Positions 18,805 to 27,605 of a DNA stretch of 64,000 nucleotides are shown piece by piece. Source of the DNA: Robiginitomaculum sp. Lineage in GTDB: Bacteria > Pseudomonadota > Alphaproteobacteria > Caulobacterales > Maricaulaceae. Every line of letters begins with the position of its first letter. The first letter of the stretch is position 1. Made by a program: the position numbers and the translations under genes. Location of the stretch: the NCBI GenBank assembly GCA_030949705.1, contig JAUZSF010000017.1, positions 186,001-250,000 on the forward strand, given 5' to 3'. The notes beneath the pieces were generated by a model, which was given only the letters and a program-made list of their open reading frames with translations, did not search any database and was not told the origin of the DNA.

Positions 18805-19977
18805 ATGGTGAATTCGCCCCCCCCTGCCCCTACCCTGCGCGTGCCGTTTTGCCAACCCGATTACGGGACGGAAGAACGCGCTGCGTTCGAAGAGGCCATC
18901 GCCGGTGGCCGTCTGGAAGGCGGCGGCGCACAAACCCGCGCCTGTGAAACCCTGATGGAAAAATCCACCGGCGCCGAACGGGTATTGATCACCCCGTCCT
19001 GCACCGCGGCGCTGGAAATGATGGCGCTGGCGCTGGAACTGGGCCCGGGCGACGAGGTCATCGTGCCGGCCTTTACCTTTGTTTCCACCGCCAATGCCTT
19101 TGCGCTGCGCGGCGCGGTGCCGGTTTTTGCCGATATTGATCCGCTGACCATGAACCTAGATGTGGCGGCCGCCCGCGCCGCCATCACCCCCAAAACCCGC
19201 GCCATCATGCTGGTCCATTATGCCGGGGTGGGGTGCGAGATGGAGGCCTTTGTCGAGCTGTGCACCCAGCACAATCTGGTTTTGCTGGAAGATGCCGCCC
19301 AGGCGGTGGGTGCGCATTGGAACGGCAAGGCCCTGGGCGCCTTTGGGGCCATGGGGGCGTTCAGCTTTCATCACACCAAGAACATTACCTGCGGCGAAGG
19401 CGGCGCTTTGCTGGTCAATGATCCGGCGCTGGTCAAACCTGCTGAGTTTATCCGCGACAAGGGCACGGACCGGGCGGATTTCCTGCGTGGTCAGGTCAGC
19501 AAATATGAATGGCGGGTGCTGGGATCGTCCTATTTGCTGAGCGAGCTGGCCGCCGCGGTGCTTTTGGGGCAATTTCAACGCGAAGAGGCCCTGACCAAGG
19601 CACGGATGCGCATCTGGCAGACCTATGATACACACTTCGGCCCCGTAAACTCCCTGCGCACGCCGCAAATCCCCGGGGCGGCGCATCACAATGCCCATAT
19701 TTACCACCTCCGCTTTGCCAATCAGAAATTGCGCGATGCCTGCGCCGCCTTTATGCGCGCCCATGGGGTGATGACCGCGCCCCATTATGTGCCGTTGCAT
19801 ACGACCCCGGCGGGGCGCAAATATGGCCGGGCATCGGGTGAATTGCCCCACACCCTTGATGCGGCGCAAACCCTGCTACGCCTGCCGCTATACAGCGCCA
19901 TGAGCGATGAAGAGCTGGCACTGGTCATCGACACCATGGAGGCTTTTTTGCATCAAAACGGGCTGGCGACTTCGTGA
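18805..19977 (+). CDS. DegT/DnrJ/EryC1/StrS-family sugar aminotransferase
   Basis: A 390-residue PLP enzyme of the sugar-nucleotide aminotransferase family. Motifs: ITPSCTAALEMMALAL (cofactor phosphate site), EDAAQAVGAHW (PLP-ring aspartate) and FSFHHTKNITCGEGG with the Schiff-base lysine. Such enzymes convert 4-keto or 3-keto NDP-sugars to amino sugars. A C8 run follows the start (ATG 18805 or GTG 18808). First gene of an eight-gene operon; the next start is embedded in its stop codon (TGATG). The exact sugar is unknown. Confidence 0.93.
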   Translation: MVNSPPPAPTLRVPFCQPDYGTEERAAFEEAIAGGRLEGGGAQTRACETLMEKSTGAERVLITPSCTAALEMMALALELGPGDEVIVPAFTFVSTANAFALRGAVPVFADIDPLTMNLDVAAARAAITPKTRAIMLVHYAGVGCEMEAFVELCTQHNLVLLEDAAQAVGAHWNGKALGAFGAMGAFSFHHTKNITCGEGGALLVNDPALVKPAEFIRDKGTDRADFLRGQVSKYEWRVLGSSYLLSELAAAVLLGQFQREEALTKARMRIWQTYDTHFGPVNSLRTPQIPGAAHHNAHIYHLRFANQKLRDACAAFMRAHGVMTAPHYVPLHTTPAGRKYGRASGELPHTLDAAQTLLRLPLYSAMSDEELALVIDTMEAFLHQNGLATS

Positions 19978-21779
19978 TGAATATCGATAGGCGCACACTG
20001 GCCCTGATGCTGCTGAACGGACTTGTGGGCCTTATGTTTTTATGGCTGCCGCTAAGCGTGCTTGTAAATCTAAATCGTGGCCTCGATGTCTCGGACACCG
20101 GCCATTATTACGCCAGTCTTTATCATTTTACCGACATTCGCATGATGAGCACCCAGTTTCCGCTGGTGTGGAAACTGATCCCGCACCCGGACAATATTCT
20201 GATCAATCGTTTGCTGGTGTTTGCCTTGCTGATGGGTAGCAGCGCCGCCTTATTTCTCCTCGCCGCCAAAGCGGTTATGCGCGAAACCCTCTTGCCCATA
20301 CAAAAATGGTTGCTGGCTTGCGCCGGGGCCGGGGGCGGCGCGCTTTATTATTATTACTGGCTTCCCGACCCCTCTTATAACGCCATCGGGGTAATCCTGA
20401 TGGCGCTGGTTCTGGGCGCGACCTTTGCCTTAACCACCATTGAAAATACGCGCACATGGCCGTTTCGCGGCGCCGCCATGCTGGCTGGGTTTGCCGGGCT
20501 GGGACTGGCCGCCACCCGGCCCGTCACGGCCATGGCCATGGCGCTGATCTGTGCCCTTTTATATTTCATGCTGGCCCGGTTTTCCTGGCAAAGACTGACT
20601 CAACTCATCCTGTTTGTGGTGCTGGGCGCGGTGGTTTTCTTTGTGTTGGTGCAGGTTTTTATCGAACCCTTGCCGGTCACGCTGGAACGCATCCAAGGCG
20701 GCCTGCAAAAACGCGAAATCCTGGGCACCAACCAATTGGTCGCCAAGGGTTTCAGCCTGTTGCGAAAAGAGATCACCATCATCAGGCAGACCGCCCCCTG
20801 GGCGCTGTTGCTGGCCAGTCTTGGCCGCGCCTTGACCGCCCCAGGGGTAGCAAACCGCTTTGCCAAGGCACCATGGCTGCGCCTTGGCGGGGCGGCAATG
20901 GGGGCCATTGGCCTGATCTGGATACAGATAATTTTCTGGCAACAAAGTCAGGCGCTGGTGCAGGTGCCGTTGGACAAGCTGACCTATTATCTGATCAATC
21001 TGGGCCTGATGGCCATACTTAGCGGCGTCTTTGCCGGCGCGCTGGCGCCCCATAAGGATACGCGGCGGCTCTATTGGCGGCTGGCAGGTGTGGGAGTGCT
21101 TTTATTGCTGGCGACCTTAAGCCTGACCATATTTGGCACCGGGTACTGGATCCGCAAGGCCGGGATTGCCAGCGTGTTTGTGGTGCTGGCCTGCGCCCTG
21201 ATGGCTCTGCACATGGCCCGCGGCGCGGGCTATATCTGGGCTCTGGCTATGGTCAGCGCGCTGATCCTGCCCATCATGGCCACACGCAGCACGATGGTGA
21301 AGCATCCCTATCGGCTGGAAACACCCCTGGCCGCGCAAACCCAAAAAACCAGCATTCGCGGCGGGCACAGCACAGTGCGCCTAGACCCTTTGACCAAAGC
21401 ATTTTTTGACCACCTGAGCACCGCCGCCAAGAAGATGGGACCAGTGGACCAGCGCCCCATATTGATTGATCTTTCGGGGCGTTTGCCCATGGTGCAATAC
21501 CATATGCAGGCCCGGCCCGCCTTCACGCCCTGGATATTGAGCGCCTATAAGGGCTCGGATGCCTTTTTGGCCCATGTGATTGCGCAAATGAGTGATGAAG
21601 AGCTGGCCCGGGCCTGGATACTGGACGCGCCGGGTTATAAACACCGTATGAACCCGGCCCCGATAAAGGCGCGCGGCCATGATCTGGCGCGCGATTACCG
21701 GATCGTGACCACCGCCATGGCGCCCTATATCAAAACCGATATTGTGGTGCTGGCCCCCCGGCCAAAAGGGGCGAAGTAG
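19977..21779 (+). CDS. Polytopic membrane protein, GT-C-like
   Basis: A 600-residue membrane protein with about eleven to twelve hydrophobic segments and a C-terminal soluble part of about 150 residues. The first extracytoplasmic loop contains LDVSDTGHYY, with acidic residues where GT-C glycosyltransferases such as ArnT and PMT place their catalytic aspartate. This suggests transfer of a sugar from a polyprenyl-phosphate donor on the periplasmic face, but the assignment rests on topology and this one loop. GTG at 19974 directly before the ATG at 19977 is an alternative start. Four bases separate it from the next gene. Confidence 0.65.
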   Translation: MNIDRRTLALMLLNGLVGLMFLWLPLSVLVNLNRGLDVSDTGHYYASLYHFTDIRMMSTQFPLVWKLIPHPDNILINRLLVFALLMGSSAALFLLAAKAVMRETLLPIQKWLLACAGAGGGALYYYYWLPDPSYNAIGVILMALVLGATFALTTIENTRTWPFRGAAMLAGFAGLGLAATRPVTAMAMALICALLYFMLARFSWQRLTQLILFVVLGAVVFFVLVQVFIEPLPVTLERIQGGLQKREILGTNQLVAKGFSLLRKEITIIRQTAPWALLLASLGRALTAPGVANRFAKAPWLRLGGAAMGAIGLIWIQIIFWQQSQALVQVPLDKLTYYLINLGLMAILSGVFAGALAPHKDTRRLYWRLAGVGVLLLLATLSLTIFGTGYWIRKAGIASVFVVLACALMALHMARGAGYIWALAMVSALILPIMATRSTMVKHPYRLETPLAAQTQKTSIRGGHSTVRLDPLTKAFFDHLSTAAKKMGPVDQRPILIDLSGRLPMVQYHMQARPAFTPWILSAYKGSDAFLAHVIAQMSDEELARAWILDAPGYKHRMNPAPIKARGHDLARDYRIVTTAMAPYIKTDIVVLAPRPKGAK

Positions 21780-21783
21780 GCCA

Positions 21784-22740
21784 ATGTCCGGCACGCTGAA
21801 AACCTCTGCCTTTCTGGTCCTGAAGATTATCGTCAGCATCGCCCTGTTGTATTTTATTTTTACGCTGGTGGATGTTCATGCCGCCTTCAAGGCCGCCGCC
21901 GGGGCCAATTTTGCTCTTTTACTACTGGCGGCCGGGGTGCGCGGCAGCGTGTTTTGTTTTGATGCCTTGCGCCTGCACTGGATGGCCCCGGTCCGCGGCC
22001 TGCCCTATGTGCAGCATTTGCGCCTGGCCCTGCGCGGAGCGTTTTTCTCGCAAATGGGCTTTGGGTTCCTGACCGGCGATGCCTATCGCGCCGTGGGTTA
22101 TGCCAAGGGCGCGGCCAAAACCCCAGGGGCCTTATCGGAACCGGCGGCGCATTTGCTGGCGGCGCGTCTGGCCGGCATTACTATGACTGGCTTGATCGCC
22201 CTCATCGCCGCGCTTTATCTGATTTTCAGTGGCAATATCGCCCTGCACGGCTTTGCGGTGCGCGTTGGCTATGGCGTGGTGGGCGGCGGCGCGGCGGTGG
22301 GCATTCTTTTGTGGCTGGGCCTTAAAATCCTGCCCAGGTTTGCCCCCCCAGCCCTGAAAATGCGGCTGGAGCATGGCCTTGATGCCCTGCGCAGCCTTGG
22401 CCCGCGCATCTGGGTGCTCAGCCTGTGGGTGATCCTGTTGCGCGGCCTGTCCCTGTGGCTAATCTTTATTGCCTTGCAGCAAAACCTTTCTTTTTTTGTA
22501 CCCCTATTGGCCAGTGTCACCGGCACGCTGGTGACCCTGTTGCCGCTGGCCTTTGGCGGACTGGGCCTGCGCGAAGGCGCGGTGGCAGGGGTCGCAGCAC
22601 TTTTTGGCGTACCGGCCGCCTTGAGCGTCAGCGCGGCGATTTTACTGCGCCTGGCGGTGATCAGCGCCGCCTCGCTGGGCCTGTTGATCAGCCTCTTTTT
22701 GCCGGAAATGGACCGCCCCGATACCGAGGCCAAACCATGA
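21784..22740 (+). CDS. UPF0104/LPG-synthase-TM family membrane protein
   Basis: A 318-residue protein with about eight membrane helices. The family marks are QMGFGFLTGDAYRAVGYAKG near residue 85 and PLAFGGLGLREGAVAG near the C-terminus. Members include the flippase part of MprF and the AglD-type proteins linked to glycolipid synthesis; this one has no attached synthetase domain. The neighbouring GT-C-like and GT2 genes suggest a role with lipid-linked sugars. Its stop overlaps the next start (ATGA). Confidence 0.83.
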   Translation: MSGTLKTSAFLVLKIIVSIALLYFIFTLVDVHAAFKAAAGANFALLLLAAGVRGSVFCFDALRLHWMAPVRGLPYVQHLRLALRGAFFSQMGFGFLTGDAYRAVGYAKGAAKTPGALSEPAAHLLAARLAGITMTGLIALIAALYLIFSGNIALHGFAVRVGYGVVGGGAAVGILLWLGLKILPRFAPPALKMRLEHGLDALRSLGPRIWVLSLWVILLRGLSLWLIFIALQQNLSFFVPLLASVTGTLVTLLPLAFGGLGLREGAVAGVAALFGVPAALSVSAAILLRLAVISAASLGLLISLFLPEMDRPDTEAKP

Positions 22741-23447
22741 CCAGCCTCGCCATCATGCAACCGGTTTATCTGCCCTGGCTTGGGTATTTCGAACAAATGG
22801 CCCTGTGTGATCATTTCATCTTTCTGGATGATGTGCAGTACACCAAACAGGACTGGCGCAATCGTAATCGCATCCGCACCAAGAAAGACTGGTGCTGGCT
22901 GACCATACCGGTGCGCAAAGGCGGCCTTGATACCCGGCTTTGCGATGTGCGCATCAGTGACCATAAAAACTGGGCCCGCGCGCATCTTTTATCGATCCGG
23001 CAAAACTATGCCCGCGCGCCTTATTTTGAGGAGGTGTTTCCTCTGGTGGAAAACCGCTTGCAAAGCCCGCCCGATCGACTCACCGATCTGACCATTGGCC
23101 TGATTGCGGATTTTGCAAAGCATCTGCAGATTACGACGCCCACCCAGCGCGCCTCGGATATTGCCGGCAACACCAATGACCCGGTGGCCCGCATTATCGA
23201 ACTGTGCCACCATGTGGGGGCCGATGTCTATTATACCGGCCCGTCGGCAGCCTCTTATCTGGATACGGAAGCCCTGAAAAACGCTGGCATCGCCGCGATT
23301 TTTCAGGACTATCAGCACCCGGTCTATAGCCAGGTCTATCCCGGGTTTGAAAGCCATATGGCGGTGGTTGATTTGCTGATGACCCAAGGGCCGGCGGCGC
23401 GATCCACCTTGCTTTCCTCGCCCATCCCGGCGGCGCTGCGCCCATGA
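22737..23447 (+). CDS. WbqC-like family protein
   Basis: A 236-residue soluble protein. The N-terminus IMQPVYLPWLGYFEQMALCDHFIFLDDVQ and the NRNRIRT motif are diagnostic of the WbqC family, found in O-antigen clusters. Its reaction has not been established to my knowledge; members often neighbour DegT-type aminotransferases, as here. Both ends overlap neighbours through ATGA, which supports translational coupling. Confidence 0.9.
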   Translation: MTSLAIMQPVYLPWLGYFEQMALCDHFIFLDDVQYTKQDWRNRNRIRTKKDWCWLTIPVRKGGLDTRLCDVRISDHKNWARAHLLSIRQNYARAPYFEEVFPLVENRLQSPPDRLTDLTIGLIADFAKHLQITTPTQRASDIAGNTNDPVARIIELCHHVGADVYYTGPSAASYLDTEALKNAGIAAIFQDYQHPVYSQVYPGFESHMAVVDLLMTQGPAARSTLLSSPIPAALRP

Positions 23448-24580
23448 GTACGCCGCTGATCTTCATTACCGGCGCACCGCGATCGGGCACCACTTTGGTG
23501 GATAAAATCCTCTGGTCCCTGCCCGCCGTGGACTGTTTTTCCCAACCCTTGCCATTATTGCTGACCCGGATCAAAAGCGCCTTTCTGAAACGCTGCGACG
23601 CCCCCCAAAGCGCATTGGCCCATCCGCTGAACGATCAGCAATTTGAAAACGCCTATCCGCAAAACGCCTTTGTTGATTTTCTAAAACAAGAAAATCTGTC
23701 CGCCAGAACGATTGAAAATGCCATGGACGCCATGGCGGATTATTCGGGCCAGTATTTCAAACCAGACAACCCAAAAAGCGCCCTTGCCGACTGGACGGGG
23801 AGCGATCTGGCCAGCTTTGCCCGGCATTATTTTGATCATTTTGCCCAAAAACCACATGCCCAACGACAGGCCATGGCGTGGAAAGAAACCGGGGCGGAGG
23901 AGTTTTTGCCCTATTTCCTGGGCCAAAACATGAAGACCATTCTTATTTTGCGCGATCCGCGCGATATTGCTGCCTCTCTCTATTATGGTCATGCCAGTGC
24001 CCATGCGGGCCAACCCAGACCGCTTTTGTTTATGGCGCGGCAATGGCGCAAATCGGCGGCGTTTTTTGCATATTTTAGCGAAAACCCAAACGTGTTGTGT
24101 GTGCGCTATGAAGATCTGGTAGCCGACCCGAATACCCATCTGAAACACTGGCAGGACTGGCTGGGCCTGCAAAACACCAAGGGCGATTTAACCCTGCAAA
24201 GCCAGAGCGGCAAAAGCTGGGCCGGGAACAGCTCGTTCGATCATTTTGACGGTATTTCCACCCAAGGCGTGGGACGCCATAAAACGGTCTTAACCGATGA
24301 CGAGCGCAGCTTTATCGAGGCGCTTTGTTATGGTGAAATGTGTATGACGGGCTATACGCCAAAGCTGAGCGCCGAGGCGGTGCTGGACCGCCTGCAAAGC
24401 GGCCCGGCCAAAGATTATCTGGAACGCGAAGGCCTCGCCCATTATGCCTATGATGAAACGCGCAAGGGCGAGGAAAGCGCACGCTGGCAAACCGCCATGA
24501 ACAAAACCGCGTCCTTTGATCCGGCCATGTTTCTGTTTGCCGATCACCAGCGCGCTGTGCAAAAAGTGCTAAACCCATGA
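23444..24580 (+). CDS. Sulfotransferase-family protein 1
   Basis: A 378-residue protein with the PAPS-binding loop FITGAPRSGTTLVDKI near the N-terminus (5'-phosphosulfate site) and ILRDPRDIAASLYYG, the 3'-phosphate site, near residue 170, followed by VRYEDLVADP. These are the marks of the sulfotransferase superfamily, which moves sulfate from PAPS to a hydroxyl or amino group. The soluble N-terminus (no signal) indicates a cytosolic acceptor such as a sugar nucleotide or lipid-linked sugar. The next gene starts inside its stop codon. Confidence 0.88.
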   Translation: MSTPLIFITGAPRSGTTLVDKILWSLPAVDCFSQPLPLLLTRIKSAFLKRCDAPQSALAHPLNDQQFENAYPQNAFVDFLKQENLSARTIENAMDAMADYSGQYFKPDNPKSALADWTGSDLASFARHYFDHFAQKPHAQRQAMAWKETGAEEFLPYFLGQNMKTILILRDPRDIAASLYYGHASAHAGQPRPLLFMARQWRKSAAFFAYFSENPNVLCVRYEDLVADPNTHLKHWQDWLGLQNTKGDLTLQSQSGKSWAGNSSFDHFDGISTQGVGRHKTVLTDDERSFIEALCYGEMCMTGYTPKLSAEAVLDRLQSGPAKDYLEREGLAHYAYDETRKGEESARWQTAMNKTASFDPAMFLFADHQRAVQKVLNP

Positions 24581-25575
24581 GCACGCTGATGATCCATGTT
24601 ACGCGGGCCTCGGCCCTGATTTATGCTCTGGCCAAAGCCGGACCAGAGGGTGCGTGGCTGTTGCCTGCCAATGTCTGCCCGGCGGTGCCGCTGGCCCTGA
24701 TGCAGGCAAAGTGTCCCTTTGTTTTTGTGGACATAGACCCCAAAAGCCTGTGCATGGATGTTACACAGGCCGTGCAAACCATCGGTCAGTCCTCTGCGGT
24801 GGCCGGCCTGATTTATGTGCGCACCTATGGTTATGCCCCACAGGCCGAAAGTGATTTACCGGCCTTGCGCGCGGCCCTGCCGACCGGGGCGGTTCTGGTG
24901 GATGACCAATGCCTGAGCACGCCGAATATCGAGCTTGAAAAGCTTGATCCCCATGGTGCCGATGCGGTGATTTTCAGCACTGGCTATGGCAAGGTGCTGG
25001 ATCTTGGCGGCGGGGGATATGGCGTTTTTTATCATGACCTGCCTTATGAATTGCCGCCGCCCCTAAGCGAAGAAGAAGCCCAGGAGGCCGAAGCCGCTCT
25101 GAACGCACGCATTATGGTTGCCAAAGCGACAGGCAGCATGCTTTTTCCCGACCCGCAAAGCGAAATCCTGCCCAACTGGATCAGGGGCAAGCTCATTACA
25201 TTCTGGCCGGATCACCACCAGCAGATCGTAGACGCGCTGCCCGCACGGCTGGCGCACCGCGATGAAATCAACCGGATTTATGCCGAAGGATTGTCTGACC
25301 TGGAGGGGTTAACGCCACTGGTGCCCTCGGACCCGGTCTGGCGATTTAATCTGCGCGCAAGCCGACGTGATGAATTTCTGGCGCATATATTCAAGAACGG
25401 TCTTTTTGCCTCGGCGCACTATTATCCGGCCTCGGATCTTTTTGGCGGTCCGCCCTGCCCGGTGGCCAGAACCCTGCACGGCAATATTTTAAACCTTTTC
25501 AATGACCAGCATTTCAGCGTAGAGCAGGCCAAACGCATTGTATCGCTGGCCCGTGACTTCTATAGTCCGGCATAA
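24577..25575 (+). CDS. Divergent DegT-like PLP-dependent enzyme
   Basis: A 332-residue protein of the DegT fold type. LLPANVCPAVPLALMQAKCPFVFVDID (segments ANVCP and FVDID) matches the PLP region and IFSTGYGKVLDLGGGGYGVF holds the likely Schiff-base lysine. It is shorter than the first aminotransferase of the operon and more divergent, so whether it is an active aminotransferase, dehydratase or an accessory subunit is open. It sits between the two sulfotransferases with ATGA overlap upstream and a 16-bp gap carrying GAGGGG downstream. Confidence 0.75.
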   Translation: MSTLMIHVTRASALIYALAKAGPEGAWLLPANVCPAVPLALMQAKCPFVFVDIDPKSLCMDVTQAVQTIGQSSAVAGLIYVRTYGYAPQAESDLPALRAALPTGAVLVDDQCLSTPNIELEKLDPHGADAVIFSTGYGKVLDLGGGGYGVFYHDLPYELPPPLSEEEAQEAEAALNARIMVAKATGSMLFPDPQSEILPNWIRGKLITFWPDHHQQIVDALPARLAHRDEINRIYAEGLSDLEGLTPLVPSDPVWRFNLRASRRDEFLAHIFKNGLFASAHYYPASDLFGGPPCPVARTLHGNILNLFNDQHFSVEQAKRIVSLARDFYSPA

Positions 25576-25591
25576 TAGCTGAGGGGCCGGC

Positions 25592-26593
25592 ATGTCTTTT
25601 ACGTTTTTACTGTGTTCGGAACGCTCGGGCAGCAATCTGATCACTTCGATCATGAATGGTCACAAGGCAGTCTCTGGCCCGCCCCCGTCGCATCTATTTC
25701 GCCTGTTTGGCCTGAACGCCCATGGCTATCACCCGTTATCGGATGATGCCAATTGGGATGCGTTTTTGCGCGACCTTACCGAAGCGCAAACCTGGATGAT
25801 CGGCGAATGGGAAAGCGCCCCGGATCGGGGCGCCATAGACACCGCCTGCCCCAAACGCACCATGGCCTGTACCTTTGATTATCTATACGCGCAAGAGCGC
25901 CGCAAGGGCGAAACCATCAGCTTTGTCAAAGAAAACTATACCTATCTGATCGTGCCGTTTTTGCTCTCCACCTGGCCCGATTGCCGCTTTGTTTATCAGG
26001 TGCGCGATCCGCGTGATGTGGCCGCCAGCTGGGTGAAGACCCGCGCTGTGCCCGGCGGTGTGAGACGCGCCATGGATGTCTGGGTGGAAGATCAGCGCGC
26101 CAGTTTGGATGTTTTTCACCAGATGCAACCCAGCGGACGGATGATCCAGGTGCGTTATGAAGATCTGATTGGCAATACCGAGGCGGTGGGGCGCACCTTG
26201 TGCACCCATATGGGAATTGCCTATGATCCGGCCATGCTGAACTTTCATCAGGATCAACGCACCCGGCGCAATGCCGGCCGCACCCAGGCCTGGAAAAACC
26301 TGGCCAGACCGGTGCTGAGCGATAATGCGCAAAAGTATAAAACCGTGCTCAGCGATGCTGATCTGCGCTATGTGGAGCTGCGCTGCGCCCGCTTTATGCG
26401 CGCCTTTGGCTATCCGCTGGAAACCGATGCCGACGAATTAAGCCCCGAGGCGGCAAAGGCCGAGGCCAAAGCATTGCAGAGCCAGCTTTCCCCGGGGGAA
26501 GATGCCCATCCGCCAAGTAAACGCGAAGCCGAACAGCGGGCACGTCGTGCCCAGATCATTCAGCGCATTGTGGCGCGAAGCGAGGCCGCATGA
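25592..26593 (+). CDS. Sulfotransferase-family protein 2
   Basis: A 333-residue protein. The N-terminal loop LLCSERSGSNLITSIMNGH is a PAPS-site variant (ERSGSN in place of the usual RSGTT) and FVYQVRDPRDVAASWVKTR is the 3'-phosphate motif. VRYEDLIGN follows as in other members. The C-terminal 50 residues are charged and Ala/Glu-rich, possibly a coiled coil. It is clearly different from sulfotransferase 1 in the same operon, so two acceptor positions or substrates are likely. GAGGGG precedes the ATG. Confidence 0.85.
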   Translation: MSFTFLLCSERSGSNLITSIMNGHKAVSGPPPSHLFRLFGLNAHGYHPLSDDANWDAFLRDLTEAQTWMIGEWESAPDRGAIDTACPKRTMACTFDYLYAQERRKGETISFVKENYTYLIVPFLLSTWPDCRFVYQVRDPRDVAASWVKTRAVPGGVRRAMDVWVEDQRASLDVFHQMQPSGRMIQVRYEDLIGNTEAVGRTLCTHMGIAYDPAMLNFHQDQRTRRNAGRTQAWKNLARPVLSDNAQKYKTVLSDADLRYVELRCARFMRAFGYPLETDADELSPEAAKAEAKALQSQLSPGEDAHPPSKREAEQRARRAQIIQRIVARSEAA

Positions 26594-27534
26594 CCGCGCC
26601 CACCCAAAAACCACGCTACAGCGTGGTCGTGCCGGTTTATAATACCGAGGATTGCCTGACCGATCTGGTGATGCGTCTGCAAAGGGTTTTTACCGATACG
26701 GTAAAGGCCAGTTTCGAGATTATTCTGGTCGATGATGGATCGGTAAAGGCAGAAACCAAAACCCTGTTGGATGATCTATCCCAAAAGGATGGGGTGATGG
26801 TGGTGCGCCTGACCCGCAATTTTGGCAAGCCCGGCGCGGTCCTGTGTGGTCTTTCGGCCAGCCGGGGCGATTGGGTGATTACCATTGACGATGATTTGCA
26901 ACAAAGCCCCGAAGACATCCCCCTGCTGATCGCCCATGAACAGCACGACATGGTCACCGCCACCCATGCGCGCAAGCAACACACGCTGTTGCAACGCATC
27001 ACCAGCTGGATCAAGGCTCTGTTTGACCGCGCGGTGCTGGGCTATCAGGTAAAACTGTCACCATTAAAGTTGATCCGCCGCCATGTGGTGGACGGCATGT
27101 TGGCCATCAAGACCAACCGCCCGTTTATACCGGCCCTGATTCGCCAAGTGACCAATGATGTGGTTTCGGTGCCCAGCGCACACCAAAAAAGCGCGCAAGG
27201 ACGTTCGCGCTATTCGTTCAAACGCCGCTGGAACCAGTTCAGCGACCTTCTGGTAGGCAATTCAAATTTTCTGATGCAGGTTTTTACGCGCCTTGGCTTT
27301 GTGGTGGCGGGCCTTAGCTTTGCCCTGGCCGCCGGGGTCATTGCACGCAAATTGCTGGGTATTCCCACCCAAGCCGGGTGGAGCTCCCTGATGGTAGCAA
27401 TCCTGCTGATCGGCGGCCTGAACCTGGCAGCAGTGGGCATAACCGGGCAGTATTTCATCCGCATTCTGGATATTACCTCCAAAAAACCAGCCTTTGTCGA
27501 ACGTGAACGCCTGGGCGCGCCGCCAACAGAATGA
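26590..27534 (+). CDS. Family 2 glycosyltransferase, ArnC/DPM-like
   Basis: A 314-residue membrane-bound GT-A enzyme. The N-terminal nucleotide-sugar part shows VVPVYNTEDCL, ILVDDGS and TIDDDLQQSPED (DXD-type metal site). Two C-terminal membrane helices (about 230-255 and 265-290) match enzymes that charge polyprenyl phosphate with a sugar, such as ArnC and DPM synthase. This would make the donor for the GT-C-like protein earlier in the operon. Last gene of the eight; the 71-bp gap to gspF has no clear terminator. Confidence 0.9.
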   Translation: MTAPTQKPRYSVVVPVYNTEDCLTDLVMRLQRVFTDTVKASFEIILVDDGSVKAETKTLLDDLSQKDGVMVVRLTRNFGKPGAVLCGLSASRGDWVITIDDDLQQSPEDIPLLIAHEQHDMVTATHARKQHTLLQRITSWIKALFDRAVLGYQVKLSPLKLIRRHVVDGMLAIKTNRPFIPALIRQVTNDVVSVPSAHQKSAQGRSRYSFKRRWNQFSDLLVGNSNFLMQVFTRLGFVVAGLSFALAAGVIARKLLGIPTQAGWSSLMVAILLIGGLNLAAVGITGQYFIRILDITSKKPAFVERERLGAPPTE

Positions 27535-27605
27535 CCGTGCTTAAAGCCATTGAAAACACGAGGGTTTTAAGTATATTTTACGCAGCAATTTGCGATTGAG
27601 ACTCC

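Noticed and set aside
27535-27605. Terminator between the glycan operon and gspF
   Set aside because: Only a weak AT-rich inverted repeat (CTTAAA/TTTTAAG) is present.
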